Shown: positions 1-12,653, counted from the stretch's first letter. The stretch: DNA of 64,000 nt from Mycocentrospora acerina (GCA_022701365.1 JAKUHH010000230.1:372001-436000), one strand, 5' to 3'. Program-made: numbers and translations. Notes: generated by a model not told the origin, from the sequence alone.

Positions 1-500
1 AAAACTCCTCGCTATGCAGGTTTGTGTACAGTACATCTCTTTCCTTCTCTCTCTTTCCCGAGCACAACGGAACGGGAACTAAGGAGCCACGCCAGCATAG
101 TGGTGGGAAACGTATTTGGAGAAGAAGAAAAAAACTCCTGGGCTGGTACGCGAAAAACAGGGTAGGAATGAACTCGGCCAAAGGTCGGACAGCGTCGGAG
201 GATATGGGAATTAGGGGGGGCTGAGAGATGATGACGCGTGTCCTGCCTTGCAGACGGGTTTTTTTGTATGATTTGGGAAATAGTAGGGGATGCAAGAACT
301 AAGATGGACCAGCTCTGTTCGACTGTGCACAAGGTCAAAACACTGTAATCATGTACAGTTTGCAAGTCCAAGATTGTGTGCTGATGATGGTGATGGTTCG
401 TGCTGGTCTGCAAGCATGTTCTCGATGGTTCCAGACTCTGGCCTGGGGGTATGTGTGGCGTCGCTATAGGAAGCTAGGTGGTAAGCTTGCAGAATCACAC
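1..500. other. Intergenic, left edge of window
   Basis: No coding region is supported here. The segment lies downstream of the stop codon of the minus-strand double-PHD gene and probably holds its 3' untranslated region. Short open frames on both strands lack family resemblance and plausible splice partners. Confidence 0.6.
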
Positions 501-3500
501 TCAACCGTTCAGGCGACGCTGAATGAGCTCTTGTAGCTTCAATAATTGGGCGCGTTCGTTTGATATGAGCGGCGGAGGAGCAGCATTGGAAAAGGCAGCA
601 ATAACATCGTTGGGAGCTTCGGCCTGTTTCACGTGAATTAGCGCCGATGATCGAAAACAATACAAGTGGGGCAAAAGGAGAAATCTTACAGTGAGACTGA
701 GGATGAGCGCATCGATATTTCCTTCGCTTAGGCCAATATCCGTCTCTCTGTTTGCGAGCTGTGCTAGGTTGAGTGCTGCTTGTTGTTGCTTAATAGGGCG
801 AGCGACAAATTGCTGCATGGACGTCTTGTGCTGTGCGGCAGCAGCCATGGCGGCATTTCGCGCCTCGTAATCTTTTACGATACGAGCCCTAGATGCAGAG
901 TTAGTCGATTTGTTGTTGGCAGGTTGGATCCAGCAACATACCGCTTGACCTTGCTGACGAAGTCGAGTACGATACCCCTCTCGGGAGCGCGGAAGACCTT
1001 GGAGTTGAGGTCCTTGGAACTATCTGGGCTAAACACGTAGTTGCCTTCACCATCAGTATCGTCGTCAGGGTCATTGATGATTTCAATAAGGCCGTTGTTG
1101 CGTATCCCGCGTGAGAAAGTAGGCTCGATGACTTGGGCTTCTCTGGGCTTCCGGATCTTGCGTGCGACCCGGATAAGCGGCGCGGCGCCAAACATGTCAA
1201 CATCATTGTCCGTCTCGTTCAAGTCTTTCTGCATCAGCAAGCCGCTACGAAGATCATGTTCGATATGGCGTGGACATCTCCACGCATCACGCTGTGATGC
1301 TTCAAGGCTGATGTGTGGCGGATTAGCGAGGGGCGGGTCGAGACAGTCCAAATGCCAGTTGGCAGGACAAAAGTCGCACTTGAGCATCTGGCGCTTATTG
1401 CCACTCGACACACCACATTGGACACACAAGATGGGTTTGTGGTCATTATCAAGCGCCTTAATGTAGTCGGGCCGCTGATATCCATAGCCACTGTTCTTAG
1501 CCCTGTGTCGTGTTAGTAAGAGATCACGAGGTAAAATGCGTTGAACTTACAATGGGAACTTCTTCACCTCTTCAAAGTACGAACCATCAGCTCGGGCAGA
1601 GACATTTTCAAAGTAAGTTTGAAGATCTTGTGGCAGAGCGAACGCGCGTGGGTTGCTGCGCTCGAGTGATCTAAACAGTGGCCCAAGACTTGAGCAAGAA
1701 TCGGTGGTGGGATCTTCGGGTGGACCCAGCTTCGCAGTGCATTCATAACAGTAAAAAGACCCGTCAGGAACTTGAATTCGCGGTGGATCGCAGCACAGAA
1801 GATGGAACACTCGTGGGCAACCTTCGCAGCAGACAAACTCGCCTGCGCCTCTGCAGGCTGAGCAGAGATCGTCGCTCTCAGACTGTGGTGAGTTCTGGCA
1901 TTCGGTCAGAGGTGAAGACAAAACCGAAAGTGGAGGAGAATAGGGGAATTTGAGCGGTGTGAGATTTGTATTGAGAAGCATTTGTGATGGGGGATGAAAA
2001 TGAAGATTGTTGCTGATGAGTTGTGTGGTGGAAGAGGAAAGGTGTGGTTGGATGCTTCGGGAATTTGAGTGGCACTTACTGGATCATTGTCATCAGGCCC
2101 CAGCTGTCTCGGACCGCCACCACTATTAAACGCTCTTCCAGCAATAGGTTGGCCTTCACGATTCTTGACCGGGCTAGGCGTCAGATAGTTAGTTTTATGA
2201 TCATCCGACGAAAACAGGAAATGGGGCGCTGCAAACATGTGCAGACACGTAGGGCTTGCTCAGTCAATGCTAAGCCCGTGCTGAAACGGGTATTGGCTTC
2301 GTCCAACGCTCTAACTACAAGTGGCAGAGGTGGATAGGAACACAAAATGAGAGAGACTTACGATCGCTTTGTTCTGGCAGCCTGGCCATGGATGAGTTTG
2401 AGCCGCTTAGGAGCTGGAGCAACAGCTGGTGTTGACGGTCGCGTCACAGCAGCTGACTCGGGCTGAGGTGATGAAAACCGGGAGGCATCTTCTCGGAACC
2501 GCTTCGTACCATGAGGAACCCGTCCAGCACGTCTTGGTTGATCAGAGTCTACAGGCGGCCCTACTGCGATTTGCGACTCAGTCAGAGATTCCGTTTCGAG
2601 GATCTCGTCGTCGAAGCGGACGTCTGACATCGGGAAAGCATGGTCAAATTTACGCAATGGCTGGTCCTGTACCATTCTTTGGCGCTCTTCATAAACTCGC
2701 TCATCTTCCGCTATCTGTTCGGCAGTGAGTGGCTGCGGTTTGTTTGCATGCTTGCCAAACAGCTTCCCGGCATTCCCCTTGGGCTTCTTGGCAGCACGGG
2801 CTGCCGCGATGTTCTTTCCCTTTTTCGGCGCTGAAGCAGGGGTTGTAGCGGTGCTCTTCCCATTTACCTGCACAGGTTCTGGCGGGCCTTTCTGGACAAT
2901 CTCCTCGTTGACATCTGATAGCTCCGAATCACTTCCAGCGCCTGTGTCTGGTGACTTTGCTGCTGGAGTCGGTGCTGTAGTAGACGCTACACCGTCAACG
3001 TCCATCTCGAATTTTGGCGCTGCGTGGCCGTTGGTGGTTGGCCTCTTCCGAGGTGACTTGGAAGACATTCTTGGGGTTGATTCCGCTGAGGAATCCATCA
3101 TAGAGAGGGCAGGGGCTGTGGATAATGGATGAAGTGGTGCAGGTGCAAACGCCTGTTCAATGGACGAGTGAAGGGCTGGTAGCTGATCGCCCATTGCGGA
3201 CGCGGAGTCGTCTGGTGCTATCTCACTGCTTGCTCTGACCGAAGGCTGCTGGCTGACACTCGAGGTTCCATACATTCCATGTGATTGTCGTCCGTCGCGA
3301 TCTTCGCGTGCTCTTTGTATTTTGGCCTGCTTTTTCAGGTGCTTCCTAATGCCTTTGATGTTTACGCGGAATGTGTTCCACTGCTCTTCTGTGAACTTTT
3401 GCTGGATGACTGCCTCCATGACGCCTGCCAAAGTCGCATCTGACTTGCTCTGTTGAAACATTTCCAAAAGGGCAATACCAACGTGGTGTTTGTCGTCCGA

Positions 3501-4196
3501 GTTGGCGCGGATCACAGCGTCGTTGACAGCGGCAGTCATGCGCTGCGCGTCCTCTTTGGCGGCGTATGGCTGCTCAAACGGCGACTCGACTGCAGGGCTT
3601 GGTGGGACTGATGCGGCGATGCTGGCGCCGTTCTTGGCGGGCGATTTGGCCTTGACGGGCGTCTTGCTGTCGCCGGGGGTCTTGCCCCTGACGGGCGTTT
3701 TGGAGACGGGCACCTTCTTCTTGCTCTTGGCGGGCACATAGTCATCGTCCTCGTCCTCGTCGTGCAGCGCAAAGTCCAAGGGCAGCTCGTCCTCGTCGGC
3801 GCGCTCTGAGTCGTCGCGCTCGAGCTCTGGCGCAGGCGTGACCTCTGGCGTCGAGCCAGCCTCATCACCCATGGCCGCGATGCCCTTGCCCAGGAACGAG
3901 CGTCGCGCAGCCGGGTCACCCATGGCGCGTGCGCGTTGCTTCACCTTGGACGACGGGGGCATGCCGAGGGGCGCCATCGTCTCCAGCACGCCGTGCCGCG
4001 CAAAGCCATGCTCTTCGAACGAGGGCCCGAGTTGCTGGGGCGCCGGCTCTGCCCACTCCATGATGGATCGCTGCGACTTTTCTCGCGCCGGTTCGCCTGG
4101 AGTGCCGGTGGGGGAGGCGTATGGGGTGGTGCTGGTCCTGGGCCCGGGTCGGTTACTTTTGCGGAGGGCCGGCATGGCGACGTGAGAGGCCTGCAT
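501..4196 (-). CDS. Double PHD-finger chromatin protein, Rco1-like (Rpd3S)
   Basis: Six coding exons keep one frame: 4196-2362, 2173-2080, 1882-1551, 1502-942, 888-690 and 623-501, giving about 1047 residues. Introns use GTAAGT or GTATGT donors and several have CTAAC branch points. The first 640 residues are low-complexity, acidic and Ser/Pro/Lys-rich. PHD finger 1 starts near residue 650 (CSAC, then CCEGCP, FHLLC, CYEC). PHD finger 2 starts near residue 780 (CVQC, CDFCP, WHLDCLDPP, CPRH). Two PHD fingers about 90 residues apart with a disordered N terminus is the layout of Rco1, the subunit of the Rpd3S histone deacetylase complex that reads nucleosomes in transcribed regions. That role is family knowledge. 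The start is uncertain: GTGAGT at about 4244 and CATGCAG at about 4195 could splice out the first ATG, leaving the in-frame ATG at 4175. Another PHD-family chromatin protein cannot be excluded. Confidence 0.82.
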
Positions 4197-5271
4197 GTTT
4201 GTGAGCGTGCTGGTCGCGAGTCGAGGTGCGGGTAATACTCACCACGTCTTCTATCCGAGAATTCCACGCCCAGATAGTGCCAGAGAGCCGTCCCCGTCGT
4301 GTTGCGGGCGGGTGGTTGGGGTTGAGGGAGAGGTTGTTGGAAGAAGTGTGCAAGTCCGAGATCGAGGGAGACTAGCGAACTGCGAGGACCGCCCCTTCGA
4401 GCCACCCCTACGCAAACCCTACGTGTCGCAGGGCCTGGAAAAGCGAAGGAACAGTTTGCCGAGGTGCGCAGAGCCGGTTTATCGCGTCAATTTCAAATTC
4501 CAGCAAAGTCGGTTGAGGCGTGTCCAGGAGGTGATGATGAGGACTTTGTCATGGCGAAGGATTCCACCAACTGCCATGCGCCTATGCCGCCATTGTCATT
4601 GTCCCTCACCTTCACCTTCATCACAATAGCATCCCCTCGTGTAGGCTACGTCCGTCTATCCATCTGCTATAAATCGAAGGAAAAATAGCATCCATTGAAC
4701 CATAACAAATTTCAAGCATGATTGTAGACTCAGGGGGCCACCTCACCCAGCATCCTCCATATTACTCGTGCAACCCTGCTCAAGCATGATTCATTCTACA
4801 TGACTTATCGTGCAATAGCAGCTTCTGCACCAGCACTGTGGAAGTTGCAAGATACATCTCCGTGTTTCTGCACAAACATGGTAGACAACCATCGTTCTTT
4901 ACAGAAAGAGTTCGCAAACATGCTCTTTTGATCGAGAAACGAGAATAATGACATGGAAAAAGGAGGAAAGAACAGTCATACATTCGGTGTACTCGTATGA
5001 CCAAATCACATCTTACTGTCTCGAGGAGGAAAAAGCAATGGCAAGAAGTCACCATGGACGACGGTCAAAAAACAAGGATGCCGGCAGTGCGGTTCATTTT
5101 GAGGCTGTTGTGGCCACTATTTGATGTAGCTTCAGCCCATACTATAAACATGGGTTCTGGCGCAATTGCAGTTGTCCATTTCGGATGTCTGAAGGGGCTC
5201 AGGCCGTCCCTGTCTCAGTCCCATTGCTGGGTCGGATATTGCTGATAACCTCCGTACCTCTGGAGATACAT
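4197..5271. other. Intergenic, promoter of the double-PHD gene
   Basis: About 1.1 kb between the double-PHD start and the stop of the next minus-strand gene. The part near 4200-4400 carries a possible 5' leader intron (GTGAGT...CATGCAG on the minus strand). No gene is supported. Confidence 0.5.
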
Positions 5272-6796
5272 TTACTCCTCGTCCTCTTCCTCTTCCTCCT
5301 CCGCAGCGGCTTCGCCGGCAGCAGCCTTCTTGGCAGGCTTCTTCTTCTTCTTCTTGTTCTTCTTGGTGGATGGCTTAGAAAGCGGCTGCTCAAGAATCTT
5401 GAGAATCTCCTCATCCTCAATCTTCTTGTCGGACTTGTACTTGGAGGTATCAATGGCTTCCGGCTGAGCAATACGCTGCAGACCGTTCTTGGTGATAGCT
5501 GTCAAAGTGTTAGCTTGATATAATGATGGCATTGTGATTTGAGATTTCTTGTCTGGTTTCGAACGCGCGAATTGACTGGACGGTGCAGATGCATATGCAG
5601 CTTTGACTTACCAACAGTGCTGAACAGCCTTGCGACGGGCTTGCTGTCCTTGTCGACAACGACATCGTACTGGCGGAACACACCAGTGCGAACACACTCG
5701 ACAACACCGACCTTGGCGGCCTTCTCGTCCTCGAGTTGTCGCAGACTGAAGGGGAAAGTACCAAACTTCTTGACAACCTCAGACAAAAGCGACCTCGAAG
5801 AAGGGCGCTTGAGCTGGTAGGTGGTGCCTGTGCGTCGGTGGAGCGTAGTCCTGTTGCCGTTGTTCTTGACCTTGCCGCTTCCCAGACTGACGCCAATCTC
5901 AACACCCCACACATCGCCGACCTCAGGCAGACCGTCACCCTTGACACCATCACCTGGCGACAAGATGATCTTCTTCTTGGACTCGATCTCGTTGTGCTCA
6001 AATTGCCAGATGGTTGTGCTCTCAACAATGTTGCACTCATACGCCTTGGCGACCTTCTCGAGCAAGTGGGTGATCTGGCTCTGAGTGTAGGGCTTTTTCG
6101 CGGAAGCCTTCTTCTGCTCGTCCTCGTCTCCGTGAGCAACAAGACCGGGGGGAACCATTAGCCTCAGCAGGAGCTCGTTCGCGTAGTATGTGGCCAGAAT
6201 GAGGTCTGCCTCCCTTCCGGTGACCTCATCGGTGCTACCAACGATGACGCTGTCGCAGACAATCGTGCAGAATCCATCGATCTGAGCGCCCAATTGGATC
6301 TTGACAACCTCTCCGGCCTTCAGCGTAGCAGTGGACTCCTCGGCGTCCGTCTTGAGCGGCGTGTATGGGGTGACGTAGGAGCTCGGGGAGATGGTCGTGC
6401 AGTGTCCAACACCCTTGAGAACCTTCTTTCCCTTGTAAACCTTGCCAACCTCCTCTTCAAGAAGCTTGTCGCCGCGCTCACAGAGCTCGACGATGCTGGC
6501 ACCATCGGCCAACCATCCTGGACAATAGTCAGCTCGGGTCACAGCGCATTTAGGGGGGTTTTGAAAAACGGACCTGAGACTTCTTTCAGGACCTTCTGGG
6601 AGATTTCAGCAGCGACCTTGTACTTGGTCAAGGTATCTGGGTTCGCGAGCGTGTAGTCTGGAAGCTGGAGTTAGCATCTCTGCCTGTCTGACGTAACTCG
6701 ACTCCAAGCTCTGGCTGTGCGCATATAGCTGTAGACGAGCTTGCCATCGAGCTTGGAGATGGATGCGACCGTACCGGTAACTGTGGAGTCGGCCAT
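5272..6796 (-). CDS. EBP1/PA2G4 homologue (Cdb4-like, MetAP fold)
   Basis: Four exons, 6796-6775, 6657-6574, 6517-5612 and 5498-5272, join in frame to 412 residues. The first exon codes only MADSTVT plus one base. It was found because the next exon opens with DYTLANPDTLTKYK, as in the S. pombe curved DNA-binding protein Cdb4 and human PA2G4. The body has the methionine-aminopeptidase 'pita-bread' fold signature (GWLADGASIVELCERGD, GVGHCTTISP, HNEIESKKKI) but belongs to the catalytically inactive EBP1 branch. The last exon ends in a Lys-rich run followed by an acidic Glu/Asp tail, as in PA2G4, where the basic part binds RNA and ribosomes. The second intron has a weak donor, GTCCGT at 6573-6568. 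The role in ribosome association and growth control is inferred from the family. Confidence 0.9.
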
Positions 6797-7625
6797 TTTG
6801 ACGATGGATGAACTCTGGACAGCGAGATTGAGAGTCGTGCGTCCGAGACCTCATGCTGTTGTTTTGAATCTGCCCCACACCGTGCCCCTCTTTCCTCGCT
6901 TAATCTTCGAATGACGACTGCTGCTCGACGTCAACTCCATGCTTTTACCAAACTGACACTGGCATCGTGGGAACTCTGAGAGGGTTTTCCGTGAGGATGC
7001 TCTGTTGGACATGGATGAGCCTAAAATTTGAACCACAGGGTCTTCGTCTCTGCTTCTGTTCATTCATAGTCGTCAAGTGTAAATAGGTATACCAAGCTTT
7101 CGAGCTTCATTACCTAACAACCACCACGAACAGGAACCATGACCAACATAAATAGATCGCTCATAACGAATCGTATTCATAGTTCTGTCAAATTCAACTA
7201 CAATATTTTTACGAGCCTTGTTTCTTCGTAGCTTTCAAGGGAATAAATCTCTCATCTTGACGTTGTCAATATTCTTGACGATAAATTGGGGAGATACTTG
7301 TTGTAACTAAATGAACCATAAGACTTTTGAAAGTGGAAGTGATATTAAAAGGAGCTCAGTGGGGTAATGTTTAGTTTCAACCTATCTGCGGTGGTTAGCC
7401 AGCGCATGGTAGCACAGTTGATTTCATTGATAAATGTTGAACAGTTGGGCGAGGATTTAACAATAAAGTATTAAATGTGTTCGGTGCACAATAGGTGACC
7501 ACAATAATGCAGAGTTCTGAGAAACCATGAAATACATAAACACTGATTAAACATCATGCTTCTAATGCTAGACATAGAAATATCAATCCGATACTCTGTC
7601 CTTCAGCCTTTTCTAAACTCGTGAC
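6797..7625. other. Intergenic, promoter of the EBP1-like gene
   Basis: About 830 bp between the EBP1-like start and the end of the endonuclease-fold gene. It is AT-rich from about 7100 on and shows no supported gene. Confidence 0.5.
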
Positions 7626-8495
7626 TTAAACACTCAGAGAAGTATCCACAACCACCGCTCGGTGGTCGCTAGAATAAACTCCATCATCCCACTTGTTAGG
7701 TAGTACCCCATACCCCTCAACCGTCCACCCTGTCCCCAAAAACACATAATCGATAATCGTCATCTCTTCGTTTTGAAACCCTGTAGACGTAACTTCATCC
7801 CCATACCTCCACTTCGCTTTCCCCTTCGCATCCTTCAGCGGCGAATTTGGCCCGTTAAGAGTCTTATACGCATCTCCACTTTGCTCGCTATTCAGATCTC
7901 CAGCGAGGAAAAGTGGGAGCTGCTTCCCATCAAGTAGATTCAATATGATGTTCGCAGACTCGCGACGGGAAATCTCGCCTTGGTTATCGAGATGTGTAGA
8001 CAATCCGAGGATCTGGGTTTTACTCGCGCGGTGGGTGAAATAGCCAAGTGTAACAATACGAATGCTTCCTGCGTCCCAGCCTTTCGATGGAACAGTGGGT
8101 GTGGGGCTCATCCACACAGTTTTCCAGTCGTCGACGTGCCAAGAGGCATTGCGGAAGAGAATGGGACTATATTCTCCAGCTTCTCTGCCGTCGTTGCGCC
8201 CGACGCCAATGTAGTCCCATTCGTCACCTAGGCCGGACATGATGTCGAGGAGTTGCGAATGCAGCACTTCTTGTAAACAGATGAATGACTCTGGGTTATG
8301 CAGAGTATTGAAATGTAGTTCGTTGATGATGAGTTGTTTGCGGTCGGCCCAGGGCTTCTCGCCTTTGAAAGGGGTTTTTATGGCATAGCGGATGTTGTGG
8401 GTTATGATGCGAACAGGAATGATGGCGTGGACATGCATTACCAGTGCTATGATGGTGATGAAAAGCACTGTGTAGATGTTTTTGGAAATCATCAT
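7626..8495 (-). CDS. Secreted endonuclease/exonuclease/phosphatase-fold protein
   Basis: A single exon of 289 residues starting at the ATG at 8495. An in-frame GTG lies just upstream and is not used. Residues about 7-25 form a hydrophobic signal peptide or anchor ending in HVHA. The rest has the motif order of the DNase I-like superfamily: THNIRY near the N terminus, LQEV (metal-binding Glu), LSTHLDNQG, AGDLNS, and SSDHRAVVV with the catalytic His at the C-terminal end. Close fungal relatives are annotated as endonuclease/exonuclease/phosphatase proteins whose substrates are mostly untested, so nucleic acid, sphingomyelin or phosphoinositide cleavage are all possible. The size (about 260 residues after the signal) suits the family. 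The signal peptide implies action outside the cell or in the secretory path. Confidence 0.85.
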   Translation of the reverse strand: MMISKNIYTVLFITIIALVMHVHAIIPVRIITHNIRYAIKTPFKGEKPWADRKQLIINELHFNTLHNPESFICLQEVLHSQLLDIMSGLGDEWDYIGVGRNDGREAGEYSPILFRNASWHVDDWKTVWMSPTPTVPSKGWDAGSIRIVTLGYFTHRASKTQILGLSTHLDNQGEISRRESANIILNLLDGKQLPLFLAGDLNSEQSGDAYKTLNGPNSPLKDAKGKAKWRYGDEVTSTGFQNEEMTIIDYVFLGTGWTVEGYGVLPNKWDDGVYSSDHRAVVVDTSLSV

Positions 8496-9065
8496 GGACA
8501 CGGAAGGCTGATGTCTACGGGTCCAAGCTGAGCACGTGACAGTATTGATTTGATGAGGTCTTTTCGAGAGTATTGAGCATCAACGGTGAGGGTTATAAGG
8601 TCTATGTTAGTCTGCTATGGCTTTAGTAGTGCGAATAAACTAGAGAAGTTGGGCTTGGTTTAGTACAGCTGCTGACAAAAGACGATTCTGCGATCCGAGG
8701 TTTTAAGAAGACTATGTTCCTTATAATACAGGCGATCTGAATACAGGCGATCTCAATTCATGCTCTACTCACTCGCTGCCCTATCCCATGAAACGAAACA
8801 GAGGAACACTTCTAACCATGACCATGATGTGAATTGCTGCATGACTCAGTCGAGAATTGAAAGCGAGACAAAATGCCACTGCTTTCCAAATGCAGTCATA
8901 AAATAAAGACGCCAATGCAGTTACTACGTCGCTCCACGTGCTCCAGGATTGACGTGCTTTTTTATACAAATAAGTGTCGGCAATCGCGATGGAGACTATA
9001 GCCACCTTTCCTAGTGGTGCTCTTAGTTAGGATGCTAGCCAATAGGGTACGCCCCTAAGCCACAT
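8496..9065. other. Intergenic between endonuclease-fold gene and SNF5
   Basis: 570 bp holding the promoter of the upstream-reading endonuclease-fold gene and the 3' end of SNF5. No further feature is seen. Confidence 0.5.
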
Positions 9066-11539
9066 TTAGTTGCCTATGCGCTTGCGCACGTTGTCCATGT
9101 GAGCACGATTCTTCAGGTGCAGCTCAAAGTTATTCACTGATTGTTCTGGGCCCGCATTGTACAACTTTCCAGGGCAGTCCACGCAGCGAATTCGCGGCAG
9201 AAAGTAGGGCTTGTGGTTCGCTGGAAGAGGGTCGGCAACCGACAGATTATCTAGCTTAACAGGTTTTGTTTCCACCTTTTTCGTTTCTGGATTTTGGAAC
9301 CCTTCATTCATGACAACGTAGCGCATTGTAGATTCGAAGAGTTCACCTGGGTTTTTGTCGCGCAATTCTTGAAGGGATTGCTGGAGCCATGGTGGTGGCG
9401 GAGGCTATACTCGTCAGCTAAACGTAAAGTAAGCCAGTGGAAAGAACTTACGTATTGAGATGAGGTTGGTGCTGGCCATGGCGCGTCGAGCGAGCCGTCA
9501 GCCTTGTATTGCCATTGCCTTGAAGCCGGGGTAGGTGTGGAAGGTGGCGTAGGGCGAGTAGCCAGAGCAGGGGATGGCGGCGGAGGCATCGAGTTTGCGC
9601 CAGGTGTCCCTCGTGTCGGTGGTGGTGCGCGTGTCGCCATGGGTGTTGCGGAGGGTTTTGTGAATGCCCTTGGGTTCTTCTGCCACTCTTTGAGCTTGGC
9701 AGATGAGATGCGAAGCTTCACAATCAAGCTGGCGGGTTCAGGAACGCTCTCTTCACGAGCCTCGTATCTCAATTGCCTGGTTGTCCTCATCTCGTGGTGG
9801 CTTTGCAGGGTCGACAACTCCGGTGTTGCTGATCGTCCCATGGCTGATCTCATAGCAATCTGAGCCGCAGTGGCAGCGCCACGCATATTTCTAGTTCGAG
9901 CAGTACCTGCTGTCATCTGTGCTGGTGCTGGAGACTCTGCCACTGACTCGTCACTATCTGATTCGTCTGAATCGTCATCACCAACACCACGACGCCGGCC
10001 TTCCCTGGCCTTCCGTGTGGCTTTGAATAGGTGGCTATCTTCGAGAGAATCAGCAGCTCCAGGAAGGACTGATGAGACCACTAGGGTGCGGACCGTTCGC
10101 TGGCGATCCTTGAGATCTGGTAGTGCTGGACCACCACGCCGGTTGACAGAACGTTTCTGGCGTCGTTGTTCTCGCAGAATGGATACTTCAGCTCGCTCCA
10201 GATCAGCATGGCTCAGTTCAAACAGATAGGGCTGATAGCTCTTTGTCAGCTGCACGGGACGGAATACAGAAGGTATTGGTGAAGGCAGGAAATTGTCCTG
10301 GATGTCCGCGTCCTCTACAGGCCTTCCATCGAAGGGGTGACCCGTTATGTATAAGCTCTTTGTAAACATCTGGCATTGCTCTCGTATTGAATGTGCAATA
10401 GCTGTTGTGAACTCTCCTGACAGCGAGAGATCAGCAGCCATTGATCTCGCGAACTCTTCTGCCGAGTTTAGCGGATTGTTAAGTTCCCATTCAAACTGGT
10501 CTTCCAAGGTGTGTTGCCCTATGGTAATGTTCAACTTGATGAGCACGCGCATCTCGTCGTTCTTGTACGCAGAGTATGGCAGATGGGTGTCTAGCGCTTC
10601 ATCGTCGAAGAATGCGTGTGGGTAAAAATCTTGAATCTGCTCGTGTATCTCGCGCTCAACTTGATGCTTGATGTTTTGACGCAATTCGATTGGGACTTGG
10701 AAGTCCTCCACGAGAGTTTCGGCAAACAATCTTGGGTCGGTAACGCGGTCGTGGATGTTCCAAGTAAATGTGTCGCGTAGCTTGAGCCTGTCTAATTCAA
10801 TATCCAACCTCACGGGTACAAGGTCTTCGACTTGCTCCGCTTGCTGTGCGCTGATTTCTTTTCTAACCTTCAACTGCGGCGCGTTGCGCTTACCGGCGCG
10901 TTTGGCTTCTTCAGGGTACAGCAAATGCGGTCGTGGATGAGGATCCCTGGGGTTGGACGGAACGTCTGTTATCCCGTTGCCATACCCGGCGTAGCCATAT
11001 CCAAATATTGCGCCTGGATTTTGTCGACGAACAGGGTAAAGCTCTTCGCGGTAAAAATTACGGAGGTCATTCAACTCTCCATAAACCTGCTCCGAGTGCT
11101 TGTTGCGATCGAACTTGTTGACGCTGTCCAATAGGTCGCGCGCGATGTAGCGATCAAGGAGCGCCTTCTGTGAGGTTGTCTGGTCGTCGCGTTCTTCCCG
11201 AGTAGAGGTGCTCGAGAGCTTGCGAGACCCAGAGCGCGAGCGCTTTCGAGACGGGGACGCGCCATTGGTGTTTTCTGTAGAGATGGGAGATGCTATCGTT
11301 GTTCGCGGTCGTTTTGTGTCTGGGAGAGTCACTCCAGAGGCCGCCAGCACTGCCTTGGCCTTTTCCTTGCCGTCGCGGATCGCGTAGACATCATGCGACG
11401 TGGCTTCAGGACCATCGGCGCTGGCATTGGCGTCGGGTTGCTGGACGGCGTCGTCGGTACTAACGCCGTTCTGGTAGGGAGACGCGTCGTAGTCGCGGGA
11501 CTGCGAAGAATCACCGTCGCTGTTGGAGGAGAAAGACAT
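9066..11539 (-). CDS. SNF5: SWI/SNF core subunit Snf5 (SMARCB1/INI1 family)
   Basis: Two exons, 11539-9452 and 9404-9066, separated by a 47-nt intron (GTAAGT...GTATAG), give 808 residues. The two SNF5 repeats are visible: one from about residue 240 (VPVRLDIELDRLKLRDTFTW) and one from about 331 (VLIKLNITIGQHTLEDQFEW). In SMARCB1 the corresponding repeats contact other remodeler subunits. Between and after them lie Ser/Pro-rich, probably disordered stretches. The final exon adds a CX2CX18HX5H motif (CVDCPGKLY ... HLKNRAH, about residues 770-798) that looks like a U1-type C2H2 zinc finger. Yeast also has the RSC paralogue Sfh1. The length and long N terminus fit Snf5 better, but this separation is not certain. 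Confidence 0.9.
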
Positions 11540-12653
11540 GGCGGGCAGAAAGGTGCGGCGCGCACGAGAGCAGCCTACTAGAGAGGTGCCCTAAACAAAG
11601 GTCCCCGCGAAGAGGGCCGAGGCATGGAAGCGCGCTGTTGGAGGTCAGTCAGCGGGAGTGTCGCATGCGGTCGCGACTCGGCCATCAGGGGGGTCGGTGG
11701 CAGACAACAGCGGCAACGGCAGCAGCAGAGCAACGCCCATCTCAGCAAGCAACGTCCATCGCGACATGATCACCGTCAACATCAACGGGACCAGAAAAAA
11801 CACATACCTAAGGCACCATGCAATTTGCGCGTCGTCACTGGGGCTGGGCTGGGCTGAGGGCAGGAACAGCCGATCGGGGAATCACGCGGCAGGAGGACAA
11901 GCGCGCGTGCAGGTCGGTAAAAACGGACAGACTTCGAGATATTGGCACTCTCCCGATTCGAATCGGCGGCGGCTGCCTGGGCTACTGCGCGGGGGAGGAT
12001 AAGCTCGGAATGCCGTCACGTCGTTGTTGGTGTAAGGATCTGGGGCTTTTGCCGCTTGCGCAGCCCAACCCTAAATCTGGATCCTCTGGGACAACAGTGC
12101 AGGACACCGCACATGCTTCCGTCCGCCCCTCGGCCGCTGCTTGCATCTGCCTTGCACACTCAAGAGGGGACTTATTTGACACTGATTATGTACGCGGCTC
12201 ACCAACGTGAGTGAATCCTGCTGCTCATCATGTTCACGTGATGATTTGCCAAGACCATTGAATCGTGAATTGTGGGCATGTGGGCATGACGCATGGCCGG
12301 TTTCCTTTCAAAGCTTGCTTTTGCAATCTCCGAAATAGACAATGATCCACGCGAGCCAAAACGTTAAGTGAAATGTAGTCTTTTGTAGCATTAACCCGTT
12401 TTGGAAGAAGAGAAAGTCGGCTATATAGCCATCATAATATGGTCCAACTCTGCATGGCCCCCTCTCCGGCCAGCTGCTGAAATCAAGAACGCTGTAAACG
12501 GTAACAGTCGCTGCAGCGTGAAAACCCGCCTTGTTTATCCCTCTGGCTCGTAAGACTATGGGTACTCTAAATGGACAACTCCTACTGTAACATGGCAGAT
12601 GTGAAGATGGCAATTTTGCAAGTGCTTTTGCGTCAATAGCGAATGTCTGTAGT
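11540..12653. other. Intergenic, SNF5 promoter region
   Basis: 1.1 kb, GC-rich near the SNF5 start, between SNF5 and the VPS74 terminal exon. Open frames on the plus strand (11.6-12.2 kb) are Arg/Ser-rich composition shadows without conserved features, and I do not call them. Confidence 0.5.

Noticed and set aside
11600..12214. Several 70-130 codon plus-strand frames
   Set aside because: They are Arg/Ser/Gly-rich text with mutual overlap and no conserved motif, within the SNF5 upstream region.
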